Translations under genes and position numbers: made by a program
The notes under the pieces: model-generated
Database searches by the model: none
What the model was told of the DNA's origin: nothing
Seen by the model: the letters and a program-made list of their open reading frames with translations, nothing else
DNA from: Streptomyces massasporeus
GTDB lineage: Bacteria; Actinomycetota; Actinomycetes; Streptomycetales; Streptomycetaceae
NCBI RefSeq assembly: GCF_014648995.1
Contig: NZ_BMSE01000005.1
Coordinates: forward strand, 248,001-312,000
Reading direction: 5' to 3'
DNA length: 64,000 nucleotides
Shown: positions 26,569 through 35,372 of the stretch, one piece after another
How the letters are laid out: each line of letters starts with the position of its first letter
Numbering within the stretch: the first letter of the stretch is position 1

Positions 26569-27258
26569 TCAGCTCACCAGATCCAGGACCGGCCGCAGCC
26601 CGTCCGGCCGGTCGGCCGCCGGCAGATGGTCCACGAAGTGGACCCCGCATCCCAGAGCGGTGGCACCGCCGTCCGCCCGGCGGTCGTCGCCGACCATGAG
26701 GGTGGTGCGCGGGTCGGCGCCGAGCGCCTCGCAGGCGATGCCGAACAGTCGCGGGTCGGGCTTCTGCACGCCGTGCTCGAACGACAGGACGTACGCGTCG
26801 ATGTACGGGTCCAGGCCGTGTGCGCGGAAGACCGGCCGCAGGTCCCAGCCGATGTTGCTGACCACCCCGACGGCAACGCCCCGGTCCCGCAACGCGCGCA
26901 GCACCTCGACGGCGTCCGGGTACGGGGCCCACGCAGCCGGCGTCATGTGGCGGTCGTACAGCGCGTCGTGCAGCGCCGGGTCGGGCAGCGGCACCTGCCG
27001 GGCGAGACCGGTGTAGGCCGCCCGGTGCAGGGCGGCGCTGCGGTCCCGGATCGGCCAGGCGTCCGCGAGTTCCTCCGGCACGCGCGCGGGATCACCGCCG
27101 CCGGGCAGCGCCCCCACCGCCTCCAGAGCCAGGACCGCGGCGGTCGACTCGGCCTCGGTGAGCCGGACATCGGTCGCGGCCAGGGCGCCCCGCAGCCAGG
27201 AGTCGGTGGACTCGACACGGAAGAGCGTTCCGGAGAAGTCGAAGAGCACGGCGGTCAT
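26569..27258 (-). CDS. HAD-superfamily hydrolase with Ser in place of the second motif-I Asp
   Basis: A 229-residue HAD protein with an alpha-helical cap (subfamily IA). Motif I reads VLFDFSGTLF: the nucleophile D7 is present, but the usual second Asp is S9. Motif II is VVSNIG, motif III the lysine in GVQKPDPRLF, motif IV MVGDDRRAD. Replacement of the acid/base Asp is known in haloacid dehalogenase and phosphonatase branches, so a plain phosphatase role is doubtful. No partner gene gives the substrate. It is followed at 27319 by a PAP2 gene on the same strand, 60 bp apart. Confidence 0.8.
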   Translation of the reverse strand: MTAVLFDFSGTLFRVESTDSWLRGALAATDVRLTEAESTAAVLALEAVGALPGGGDPARVPEELADAWPIRDRSAALHRAAYTGLARQVPLPDPALHDALYDRHMTPAAWAPYPDAVEVLRALRDRGVAVGVVSNIGWDLRPVFRAHGLDPYIDAYVLSFEHGVQKPDPRLFGIACEALGADPRTTLMVGDDRRADGGATALGCGVHFVDHLPAADRPDGLRPVLDLVS

Positions 27259-27318
27259 GGGGCGATCCTACGAGGCCGCGGGGCGCCGCGAACGAAGACC
27301 GGTGAGGCGGTGACGGGT

Positions 27319-27987
27319 TCAGGGCTGCCGGCGCCGGTGCACCCACACCGCCAGGACCACCACCATCGTGCCCAGCAGCCAGCCGCCCACCACGTCCGAC
27401 GGCCAGTGGACACCGAGCCAGATCCGGGTCAGCCCGACCCCGACCACGGAGACGACGGCCACGGCAACGGCCGTACGCCACACGGCCCGGCCGACGCCGT
27501 GCCGGTGCAGGAGCCACAGCAGCAGGCCGCACACCACCGTGGCGGTCATGGCGTGGCCCGACGGGAACGCCGAGTAGTGGGCCGAGTCGACGGGATCGGG
27601 CCAGACCGGGCGGGGGCGATCCACCGCGGCCTTGATGCCCTGCTGCAGCAGCGTGCCCAGCGCGACGGCCAGCGCCAGCCACAGCGCCGTCCAGCGCGCC
27701 GCCCACCGCACCACCAGCCACACGACGACGGCCGCGCACAGCAGACGCATCGTCCACGGGTCCCACACCCAGTCCGTGAGGATGCGGCACGCCTGGGTGA
27801 GGGCCGGCGAGTCGACCGCCCAGCGGTGGGTGGTGTCGGAGATCTCCCCGTCCGCGCTGATCAACGGGCTCCATCTCGCCGCGACGAGGGTCAGCAACAG
27901 CACCGAGCACAGGGCCAGGACACCGGCGAGACCTGCGGTGGCGCGGTGCTCCGGACGGGGTGGGGAATCGACGGACGAGGTGTGCAT
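27319..27987 (-). CDS. PAP2-family membrane phosphatase
   Basis: A 222-residue integral membrane phosphatase with about six helices. The three PAP2 motifs are visible: KAAVDRPRP, the PSGHAM segment in YSAFPSGHAMTAT with its catalytic histidine, and the C-terminal LTRIWLGVHWPSDVVGGW with the second histidine and aspartate. It probably removes phosphate from lipid phosphates such as undecaprenyl diphosphate or phosphatidate at the outer face. ATG at 27987 follows GAGGAT and leaves a normal N-terminal helix; the frame upstream is open but implausible. Confidence 0.88.
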   Translation of the reverse strand: MHTSSVDSPPRPEHRATAGLAGVLALCSVLLLTLVAARWSPLISADGEISDTTHRWAVDSPALTQACRILTDWVWDPWTMRLLCAAVVVWLVVRWAARWTALWLALAVALGTLLQQGIKAAVDRPRPVWPDPVDSAHYSAFPSGHAMTATVVCGLLLWLLHRHGVGRAVWRTAVAVAVVSVVGVGLTRIWLGVHWPSDVVGGWLLGTMVVVLAVWVHRRRQP

Positions 27988-28134
27988 ACAGCGATCCTCG
28001 CCGAACCGGGGGGTCCGGATCCAGTACGGGGAAGATCTTCCGTCACCGGGACGGCATGCTCCGGCCATGCCGGACCCACCGGAGGGCGACCGGGCGCCCC
28101 GCGCTGGGAGGCTCGGGAGGCCCGGGCACTTCGG

Positions 28135-29070
28135 CTACCCCAGCGCCCGCAGCCCCGGCACGAACGCCACCAGGACCGGCACCACGGGCACCAGCGCGGC
28201 CGCCGCCGTCAGCCGCAGACGCCGGGCCGCGGTCAGCCGGTCCGGGGGAGTGAGCAACCGGTGCACCCGGGCCGGGACATGGGCCTGCGGAGTGGGGCAG
28301 GGCCCGAACACGCCGCGGTGCTCGTTCAGTTCGACCAGAGCAAGGGCCGTCGTGAGGCGGCCGAAGCGGCGCGATGCCGTGTCGTCGGCGGCGAGTTCGA
28401 CCAGGCGGTGCATCTCGTCGCGGAACGCGGCGAACACCGGTACCTGCGGAAAACCGCCGGCGAGAGCCGAGGAGCAGTTCAGCAGCCAGTCGTGCCGGGC
28501 CCGGGCGTGGCCCTGCTCGTGGGCGAGCACCGCGTCCAGCTGCCGGCCCTTCAGCCGGAGCAACGCGGCCGTGGTCACCACCAGTTGCGGGGGAGTGCCG
28601 GGCTGCCACCAGGCGTCGGGCTGCTCGCTCTCCAGGACGACGAGCCGGCCGGAGACGGCCACCTCGCCCGGCAGCAGCGGGGCCCGGACCAGCAGATCGG
28701 CACGTCGGCGGCGGCGCCGGGCGCGGGCCTCGCCGATCTCGTGGACCAGCATCGCCGCGCTCCACAGCCCGGCGCCGGCCAGCGCGACCGCCGTGGTCGC
28801 GGCCCAGGGCCCCGCCGTGCCGAGGGCGTAGGCCTCCACGACCGCGCGCGGGGCCGTCGCGAAGAGGTGCCCGCCGACCGCGTGCCAGGCCGCCGCCGCA
28901 CTGAGCGTCATGGACAGCGCACAGCACACGAGGACGGCCGCCACCACGCACTGCCACACCCACAGCGCCACCACCGGCTCACGGTCCGGCCAGTCCGCCC
29001 GGGCGAGCAGCCGGGGGGCGACCACGGCGGTCACGGCGCCGAGCAGCAACAGCGCGGCGGTGAGCATCAT
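28135..29070 (-). CDS. M56 (BlaR1/MecR1-type) membrane metallopeptidase without an adjacent BlaI
   Basis: A 311-residue membrane peptidase with three N-terminal helices (about residues 1-115), a cytoplasmic gluzincin-like domain with the zinc motif VLAHEQGHARARHD and downstream LVELAADDTASRRFG, and a C-terminal helix. There is no penicillin-binding sensor domain. Streptomyces M56 proteins usually sit beside a BlaI/MecI repressor that they cleave; none is present here. Upstream on the same strand is a DUF5134 membrane protein (95-bp gap), the more likely partner. Confidence 0.87.
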   Translation of the reverse strand: MMLTAALLLLGAVTAVVAPRLLARADWPDREPVVALWVWQCVVAAVLVCCALSMTLSAAAAWHAVGGHLFATAPRAVVEAYALGTAGPWAATTAVALAGAGLWSAAMLVHEIGEARARRRRRRADLLVRAPLLPGEVAVSGRLVVLESEQPDAWWQPGTPPQLVVTTAALLRLKGRQLDAVLAHEQGHARARHDWLLNCSSALAGGFPQVPVFAAFRDEMHRLVELAADDTASRRFGRLTTALALVELNEHRGVFGPCPTPQAHVPARVHRLLTPPDRLTAARRLRLTAAAALVPVVPVLVAFVPGLRALG

Positions 29071-29165
29071 GAGGGCAGCCTATGAGCGCGGCCCCGCCTA
29101 GGGGTACGCCTTGTGGCGGCAAAGTGACGCAGGCAACGGATCCGTTGGGCGCGGGACGGTCCCGC

Positions 29166-29714
29166 TCACAGCGTCAGCAGCATCGCCACCATCGCGATCC
29201 CCATGGACAGACGGCAGGCGCGCGCCAGTTCCGGCCGGTCGCCCCATCCGGCTCGTACACCGCCCCCGGCCACGGCGGCGACCGGCACCAGACGGACGCC
29301 GGTCAGCAGCACGTAGGCGGCGAAGTAGAGCAGCAGCGCCCCGGTCAGGAGCGGGACTCCCGATCCGCCCCGACCGTGCGCGTGTCCGGGGGAGCCGGCC
29401 ATGACGAGGGACATGTAGACCATCGCCGCGGCCCCCACCAGGTGGTGGAGATGGTGCGGGCCAGTACGCGCCGCCCACAGCGCGTGGACCCCCGCCGCCC
29501 CGAACACCGCCGCGTAGAGGGGCCAGGCCCACGCGGGCGGAGTGAACACCGCCGCTGGGACGGCCATCGCGGCCATCCCGAATCCCATCAGCGCCTCGCC
29601 GCCCGCGGCACCGCGCTGCTCCTCGGCGCCGCTGCGCATCCGCGCCAGGCAGTAGGTGCCGGTCACCGCGCAGAGCGCCACCAGCAGCCAGCCGGACGAA
29701 GCCGGTCCGTGCAC
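29166..29714 (-). CDS. DUF5134 membrane protein
   Basis: A 182-residue protein with about five or six hydrophobic helices and a histidine-rich loop (GPHHLHHLVGAAAMVYMSLVM split by HAHGRGGSG). The pattern LHHLHHLxGAxAMVYM is characteristic of DUF5134, function unknown; the histidines and methionines hint at metal binding. GTG at 29714 follows GGGAGG and removes a 22-residue arginine-rich extension. It lies upstream of the M56 peptidase on the same strand. Confidence 0.75.
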   Translation of the reverse strand: MHGPASSGWLLVALCAVTGTYCLARMRSGAEEQRGAAGGEALMGFGMAAMAVPAAVFTPPAWAWPLYAAVFGAAGVHALWAARTGPHHLHHLVGAAAMVYMSLVMAGSPGHAHGRGGSGVPLLTGALLLYFAAYVLLTGVRLVPVAAVAGGGVRAGWGDRPELARACRLSMGIAMVAMLLTL

Positions 29715-29830
29715 GCGTACCTCCCCGTTCGCCGGTCGGTCATTCGATGCCCGGGCCATGCGGCGCGCACGCGAGCGCAAGGATGTACACGGGGAGCATT
29801 CGACGGAGCACGCCAGGTGAGAGAATGTGC

Positions 29831-29856
29831 TTTACGGGTAAAACACCTGTTAATCT
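29831..29856 (+). promoter_or_regulatory. Operator TTTACGGGTAAA with -10 TAATCT, FUSC-MarR operon
   Basis: TTTAC and GTAAA arms (29831-29842) surround GG. TAATCT (29851-29856) is a good -10 lying 7 bases before the ATG at 29864, and no ribosome site is present, so the transcript is probably leaderless. The palindrome falls near the -35 position, suited to repression by the MarR protein of the same operon. Confidence 0.5.
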
Positions 29857-29863
29857 TGCCGTC

Positions 29864-31528
29864 ATGAGCAGTACTCCCCCCACCCCCTCCACCCCACCCG
29901 CCCGGCGTCTCCCCCTGGCGGGTGTGCTGCGCCTCGGCAGGCCCTCGGAGATCTGGTTCAAGCCCGCGCTGAGCGTGGTCGCGGCGATCGCCCCGCCCGC
30001 GTTCACTCTCCTGGCGCTCGGCCGGCTCGACCTCGTGATGTACGCGATGGCCGGCTCCCTGTGCGCCCTGTACGCCCACAACCGGCCCTACGCCGCCCGG
30101 GCCCGGGTCCTGGGATGGGTGGTGCTGGGCATGCTCGGCGGGGTCGCCGTGGCGCTGGTCTCGGCCTCGCTCACCGGCAGCGCCGTCGTCCTGGTCACCG
30201 TCGGCGCGCTGCTGGCCGCCGCCCAGAAGGTGCTGTGCGACGCCACCCGGGTCGGCCCGCCGGGCAACGTCGTCCTCACCTTCGTCAGCTCCGCCTCCCT
30301 GTTCGCACCGCAGACCCTCGCCCAGGTGCCCGGCCATCTGGCTCTGGCCGCCGCGACGGGCGCGTGGGCCTGGCTGGTCTGCATGGCGCCCGCGCTGGTC
30401 CGGCCGCACGGACCGGAGCGCCGCGCCACCGCCACGGCCCTGAAGGCCGCCGCCGTGTACGCCGACACCGGTGGCACCGGGGAGGGCCACGCCCGGGCCC
30501 GCGCCGCGGGCTACGCCGCCGTGCAGGCCGCCTGGCAGTCGCTGCTGTCCACCAGCGCCCCCTCCCGGACCCGGCGGGCCCTCGAACGGCTCGTCGTCCG
30601 CGCCGAGGTCGCCCTCGCGGCGCCGACGGAGGCGGACGCCGGCCGGCTGCGCACGTGGGCGGGCTCGCTGCGCGGCACCGGCCCCGTCCCGGAGGCCGGA
30701 CTTCCGCGCGCGGCCGCCGATGAACTGCTCGGCGTGGACGCGACCCGGCCCCTCTGGGCGCGGCTGGGCCCGCTGACCCCGCTCGCGGCACGTACGGCGC
30801 TCGGCTGCGCGCTCGCCGGCTACGCCTCGCTCGCCCTCGGGATCGGCCGCCCCTACTGGGCACTGGTCACCGCCGCCTCGCTGTACCAGGCGAACATCGC
30901 GCTGACCTGGACCCGGGCCGTCCAGCGTGTCGTGGGCAACGTCGTCGGCGTGCTCGTCTTCCTGGCCGTCGTGCCGCTCGCGCACCTGGGCCCGCCGGCG
31001 CTCGTGCTGTGCTGCCTGGCGTTCAGCTTCGGTGCGGAGGTGCTGATCAGCCGGAACTACTGGCTCGGCAGCGTCTGTGTGACGCCCATGGCCCTGCTCA
31101 TCACGGAGTTCGCCGGATACCAGGCGGCCGGGACGCTGATGACGGAGCGGGTCGTGGACACCGTCGTCGGCGCGCTGGTCGGGTTCGTCGCCGCCGTCGC
31201 GGTCACCAACCGGCGCGCGGGCGACCGCGTCGAACGCGCGCTGACCACCGCCGACCGGGCCCGTGAACACGCCGCCCGCCTCCTGGCCGAGCCGGACTCC
31301 GGCCCCGCGGCCCTGGAATCCGCCCGCCGCGGCCTCGCCGTCGCCCTGTCCGACCTGCGTGCCACGGCCGACGCCGCCGCCGGTGAATGGTGGCAGCGGG
31401 CCCTGCCCCAGGAGCGGGTCGTGCTCGCCGAACAGTCCGGACACCGTACGCTCGCCGCGACGGCCCGACGCCAGGGCCTGCTCCCGGACCGGGACCCGGC
31501 CACCGAAACGGAGGACGCACGGCCATGA
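29864..31528 (+). CDS. FUSC-family membrane transporter
   Basis: A 554-residue inner-membrane protein with two blocks of transmembrane helices (about residues 35-180 and 310-450) and a long soluble segment between them (residues 180-300). The arginine/aromatic YQANIALTWTRAVQRVVGN stretch is a FUSC-type signature. It probably exports aromatic or amphipathic compounds. ATG at 29864 lies directly behind a -10, so a leaderless start is likely. It overlaps the following MarR gene by four bases (ATGA). With the Lrp-FUSC pair at 4 kb this is the second regulated FUSC exporter in the window. Confidence 0.82.
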   Translation: MSSTPPTPSTPPARRLPLAGVLRLGRPSEIWFKPALSVVAAIAPPAFTLLALGRLDLVMYAMAGSLCALYAHNRPYAARARVLGWVVLGMLGGVAVALVSASLTGSAVVLVTVGALLAAAQKVLCDATRVGPPGNVVLTFVSSASLFAPQTLAQVPGHLALAAATGAWAWLVCMAPALVRPHGPERRATATALKAAAVYADTGGTGEGHARARAAGYAAVQAAWQSLLSTSAPSRTRRALERLVVRAEVALAAPTEADAGRLRTWAGSLRGTGPVPEAGLPRAAADELLGVDATRPLWARLGPLTPLAARTALGCALAGYASLALGIGRPYWALVTAASLYQANIALTWTRAVQRVVGNVVGVLVFLAVVPLAHLGPPALVLCCLAFSFGAEVLISRNYWLGSVCVTPMALLITEFAGYQAAGTLMTERVVDTVVGALVGFVAAVAVTNRRAGDRVERALTTADRAREHAARLLAEPDSGPAALESARRGLAVALSDLRATADAAAGEWWQRALPQERVVLAEQSGHRTLAATARRQGLLPDRDPATETEDARP

Positions 31529-32304
31529 CGCCGACCGAAGGACCATCGCCCACGGGGAGTGCCGGGGGACGGCCCCCGCAGCCGGGGGACGAGGCGGAAC
31601 CGGTGGCGGAGGGACGGGCGGCCGACGCGGCGGCGGGAGGGGAGCCCGTCGGCGGCGCCCGGGCCGTCACAGGCGATGTTCCCGGCGGGCATTCGGCCGA
31701 GGAGCGGGCAACCGCCGCCGGGCATCCGGTTCGCGACATGACCGGCGAAGCCGGCCCGGACGCCGGGCTCCAGGGCGGAGCCGATCCCGGCGATGGCCGT
31801 CGGGGCGACACCGTGGCCGCGGTCGTCCGGCAGTGGCAGGCCGTGCAGCCCGGGCTCGACACCGGGCCGATGGAGATCATCGGGCGGATCAACCGTTGTG
31901 CCGCGCTGCTGCAGCAGGCCGAGGACGCTCCGCTGCGCCGGGCGGGACTCAGCCGGCCCGAGTTCGATCTGCTGGGTGCGCTGCGTCGCACCGGGCACGA
32001 GCTGACGCCCGGGGACCTGGCCCGGGAGACCTTCTCCTCGGGGGCCGCCGTCACCAAACGCCTCAAGCAGCTGACCGAGCGCGGTCTGGTCGAGCGGCGC
32101 GGGGACACCCGTGATCGCCGGGTCGTCCACCTCCGCCTCACCGACGCCGGACGTGACCTGGTCGACGGCATCCTGCCCGTCCAGCTCGCCTACGAGACCG
32201 CCGTGCTGTCCGGCCTGGACGGCCCCGAGCAGGGCGAACTCGCGGCACTGCTCGGGGAGTTGCTCAGTCAGCTCGAAGGGCGACTCGGCGTGCTGCGGAC
32301 CTGA
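31525..32304 (+). CDS. MarR-family regulator with long disordered N-terminal extension
   Basis: A 259-residue protein. The C-terminal 150 residues are a normal MarR winged-helix domain: PMEIIGRINRCAALLQQ, LSRPEFDLLGALRRTG, then the recognition helix SSGAAVTKRLKQLTERGLVER and the wing RRGDTRDRRVVHLRLT. The first 95 residues are rich in Gly, Ala, Pro and Glu without predicted structure, unusual for MarR. The ATG overlaps the FUSC stop and follows GGAGGA, so the long form is probably translated; an internal GTG near 31812 would give a standard-size protein. It is likely the autoregulator of the FUSC operon, with the ligand being the exported compound. Confidence 0.85.
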   Translation: MTPTEGPSPTGSAGGRPPQPGDEAEPVAEGRAADAAAGGEPVGGARAVTGDVPGGHSAEERATAAGHPVRDMTGEAGPDAGLQGGADPGDGRRGDTVAAVVRQWQAVQPGLDTGPMEIIGRINRCAALLQQAEDAPLRRAGLSRPEFDLLGALRRTGHELTPGDLARETFSSGAAVTKRLKQLTERGLVERRGDTRDRRVVHLRLTDAGRDLVDGILPVQLAYETAVLSGLDGPEQGELAALLGELLSQLEGRLGVLRT

Positions 32305-32338
32305 ACCGGCCACCGGCCGGGGCGCGTCGGCGTACCGG

Positions 32339-33391
32339 TTACAGCACCTCGTGCACGGTGCGGCGATGCGTGGAGCGGCGGTCGTCGACGGCCGCCCAGC
32401 GGTCGCCGTAGATGTTCCGGGTGATGGCGGGCTCGCGGACGAAGTCGTGCGGGAACCCGAGCGGCACCGCGCTCACCTCCTCGAGCAGGGCGAGGGCGTC
32501 CGTGTCGAGGCGGACGCCGACACTGCCCAGATTGTCGGCGAGCTGGCTCTCCCTGGTCGCCGCGATGATCGGCACCACGTTGCCGGGCCGGGCCAGCAAC
32601 CAGGCCAGCGCCACCTGGGCCGGGCTCCAGCCGCCCTGCTCGGCGACCTCCAGCACGGCGCTGATCACTGCCTCCTCGCGCGGGTCGGCGTCCGCGCCGG
32701 TGGTGTCCAGCCGGCCGGTCTCGCCCCTGCGGTACTTGCCGGTGAGCTTCCCGGCCGCGAGCGGCGCCCACGCGAGCACGGCCAGGTCGAACGCCCGGGC
32801 CTGTGGCAGCAGTTCGCGCTCCGGGGTCCGTTCCAGCAGGCTGTAGCGCAGCTGCGAACCGGCGAACGCGGTCCAGCCCCGCAGCTCCGCCAGGGTGTTC
32901 GCCTGCGCGATCTCCCAGGCGGGCCAGTCGGAGACACCGACGTACAGCACCTTGCCCGTGCGGACGAGGTCGTCCAGGGCCCGCATGACCTCCTCGACGG
33001 GTGTGAAGTTGTCCCGGGCGTGCACCCACATCACGTCCAGCCGGTCGGTGCGCAGCCGTCGCAGGCTCGCCTCCACCGACTGGACCAGGTTCTTGCGGTG
33101 GTTGCCCGCGGCGTTGACGTCGCCGTCGCGGATGGCGCAGGTGTACTTGCTGGCCAGCACGAACCTGTCGCGCCGCCCTTCGAGCAGCTCTCCGAGGATC
33201 CGTTCCGAGCTGCCGTCGGTGTAGTTGTTGGCGGTGTCGACGAAGTTGCCGCCGGCCTCCGCGTAGGCGTCGAGGATTTGGGCGCTGGTCTCCTTTCCGG
33301 CGCCCCAGCCCCAGTCGTCCCCGATGGTCATGGCGCCGAGGCTCAGCTCGCTCACGCGCAGACCGGTCTTGCCGAACAGTGTGTAACGCAC
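32339..33391 (-). CDS. Aldo/keto reductase
   Basis: A 350-residue NADPH-dependent oxidoreductase with the (beta/alpha)8 barrel fold. The catalytic tetrad can be placed: D and Y in NFVDTANNYTDGSSE, K in FVLASKYT, and H in LDVMWVHARD. The C-terminal cofactor loop is in VVPIIAATRESQLADNL. It reduces aldehydes or ketones of unknown identity. It converges with the MarR gene (34-bp gap). The start ATG at 33391 gives the standard MRYTLFGKTGLRVSELSLG beginning. Confidence 0.92.
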   Translation of the reverse strand: MRYTLFGKTGLRVSELSLGAMTIGDDWGWGAGKETSAQILDAYAEAGGNFVDTANNYTDGSSERILGELLEGRRDRFVLASKYTCAIRDGDVNAAGNHRKNLVQSVEASLRRLRTDRLDVMWVHARDNFTPVEEVMRALDDLVRTGKVLYVGVSDWPAWEIAQANTLAELRGWTAFAGSQLRYSLLERTPERELLPQARAFDLAVLAWAPLAAGKLTGKYRRGETGRLDTTGADADPREEAVISAVLEVAEQGGWSPAQVALAWLLARPGNVVPIIAATRESQLADNLGSVGVRLDTDALALLEEVSAVPLGFPHDFVREPAITRNIYGDRWAAVDDRRSTHRRTVHEVL

Positions 33392-33490
33392 GCTTCGTCC
33401 CCCTCCGGGCAGGTCGTACGCAGGACGCTAGGAGCTGGAGCGCACTTCAGCGCAAGTCACAGCAGCCCCCCGTGTCGCACCCCAGCCGTC

Positions 33491-34252
33491 TCAGCCCTCG
33501 TCGCCCGCCCGGTACACGCCGAACATCGCCCTCTGCGGGTCCCGGAGCACCGCGATGCGCGGCCCGTCGGGGACGGAGGTGGGCACCATCAGGACCGTGC
33601 CGTGCCGCTGGACGACGGCGGTGGTGTCGTCCACGTCGGCGACGGCGAAGTACGGCAGCCAGTGCGCCGGCACCTCGGGCGGGAACTTCTCGTCCATCGT
33701 CACCATGCCGCCGAAGTCCGCGCCGCCGATGCCGAACTGGGTGTAGCGGTCCGACGGGGCCACCGTCCAGCCGAACACCCGCGTGTAGAAGGACACGGCC
33801 CCTTCCGGGTCCCGCGTCATCAGCTCCACCCAGCCCAGCGAACCGGGCGCGTTGAACAGCCCGGCACCCGGGAAGGTCCCCGCCTGCCACAGCTGGAACA
33901 CGGCACCGCCCGGATCGGCGGCCACCGCGAAACGGCCCACGTCGAACACGTCCATCGGGCCCAGCAGCAGCGTCCCGCCCGCCTCCGACACCGCGCGGAC
34001 GGTGGCGTCCGCGTCGGTCACCGCGAACGACACGTTCCACGCGACCGGCTGCGACGGCTGGTACAGCGGGGCGAGGGCGGCCACGGCCGCGTTCCCGAGG
34101 TGCGCGACGGTGTAGCCGCCGGCCTCCTGACGCGCGTCCGTCTCGGGCCGCCAGCCGAACAGCCGCGTGTAGAACCGCCGGGCCGCGTCCAGGTCGCTGG
34201 TCCCCAGCTCGGTCCAGCAGGGGCCACCGGTCACCGGTGCGTCGAGCTTCAT
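33491..34252 (-). CDS. Two-domain VOC (glyoxalase-fold) protein
   Basis: A 253-residue cytoplasmic protein of two tandem VOC modules (about residues 8-125 and 132-250): PCWTELGTSDLDAARRFYTR begins the first and GWVELMTRDPEGAVSFYTRV the second. This resembles glyoxalase/hydroxylase-type proteins such as CFP32 of mycobacteria. ATG at 34252 follows GGAAGGAA; the frame is open far upstream but that part is not protein-like. The substrate is unknown. Confidence 0.85.
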   Translation of the reverse strand: MKLDAPVTGGPCWTELGTSDLDAARRFYTRLFGWRPETDARQEAGGYTVAHLGNAAVAALAPLYQPSQPVAWNVSFAVTDADATVRAVSEAGGTLLLGPMDVFDVGRFAVAADPGGAVFQLWQAGTFPGAGLFNAPGSLGWVELMTRDPEGAVSFYTRVFGWTVAPSDRYTQFGIGGADFGGMVTMDEKFPPEVPAHWLPYFAVADVDDTTAVVQRHGTVLMVPTSVPDGPRIAVLRDPQRAMFGVYRAGDEG

Positions 34253-34436
34253 GGCGTTCCTTCCACGAGCGGCGGGGACAGGCCCCCGGGGCCCCCTCCA
34301 GCACGCTAAGCCGCCCCCCGGCCTCCCTGCCATCCGGGGAAACCCACTGGTGTACCGCCGCGGCCCGGGCGTACTCTCGCCCCGTACCGCACCGCGTGGC
34401 GGCCTCCAGCGCCCTTCACCCTGCCCGGAGGTACCC

Positions 34437-35372
34437 ATGCCCGCGCCCGAGGTGCGCCCCTTCCGCCGGACCGACCGCGACCAGCTGACCGGCCTGGTCA
34501 ACCTGCACGTGGCGGCCGTCGTCCCCGGCGTCCCCGTCTCCGTGAACACCGTCCTGGGCGACCTGGAGCGGCGGCCCGGCGAGTTCGTCACGGACCCGTG
34601 GGTGGCCGAGCGGACGACGCTCGTCGCCGAGCAGCGCGGACACGTCCTCGCCGCGGCCCACCTGCTGCGCCACCGGGCGGACGCCGAGGTCGGCGCCACC
34701 TACCGGGACGCCGCCGAGATCAACTGGTTCGTCCACCGCCCGGAGGCGTCACTCCGGCCGGACGCCGACCTCGCCGCGGACCTGCTGATGCGGGCGTGCC
34801 TCGACGGTTCGCCCGCTGGAACGCCCGGGTCCGGTACGCCGACGGATCCCTGCCCGCCCCGCTCGTCTACGGCCTGCCCCGCAACTGGCCGCACATCCGG
34901 GCCCTCTACGAACGCGCGGGGTTCCGGCACACCGGGGACACCGAGGTCATCCTGCTCGCCCGGGTGTCCGACCTGCCGGCCGCCGGGCCCCGGCCGGGGG
35001 TCACGGCCGAGCGCACGCCGGGGGAGTGCGGGACCCCGCTTCACGGCCCGGGCGGAGGGCCGGACCCTCGGACACATCGAGATCGACACCGCCCTGGCCC
35101 GTCCGGAACGCCACGCCCGCGCGGCCGGTCTCGCCGACGTCGGCAACCTGCACATCGACCCCGCACAGCACGGCACCGGCCCGGAGCACTGGCTCCTCGC
35201 CCGGGCCGCCGACTGGCTGCGGCTGTGCGGCGTCGACCGGCTCGCCGCCTACGAATCGGCCGCCGACAGTGCCGCGCTCGCCCTCCTGGCCGGGGCGGGC
35301 TTTCGCGAACTCACCCGCACCGACCGAGGGTGGGAGCACCGCCCGGAGCGAGCTCAGATACCCGGCCGGTAG
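34437..35372 (+). pseudogene. GNAT acetyltransferase gene disrupted by two compensating frameshifts
   Basis: The N-terminal part, starting at the ATG behind GGAGG (PEVRPFRRTDRDQLTGLVNL, DAAEINWFVHRPEASLRPDA), is sensible in one frame to about 34803. The homologous continuation (RFARWNARVRYADGSL, YGLPRNWPHIRALYERAGF, TGDTEVILLARVSDL) is in another frame to about 35030. The end (GHIEIDTALARPE, LADVGNLHIDPAQHGTG, FRELTRTDRGWE) returns to the first frame. The original frame stays open throughout, but the middle is low-complexity Ser/Pro/Thr. One missing base near 34805 (a GACCGG reduced to GACGG would do it) and one extra base between about 34985 and 35039 restore a full two-domain GNAT protein. 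This is either a decayed gene or sequence error. Confidence 0.75.

Noticed and set aside
34252-34699. 149-residue extension of the VOC protein
   Set aside because: It is antisense to the GNAT gene; a ribosome site and a normal N-terminus mark the ATG at 34252.
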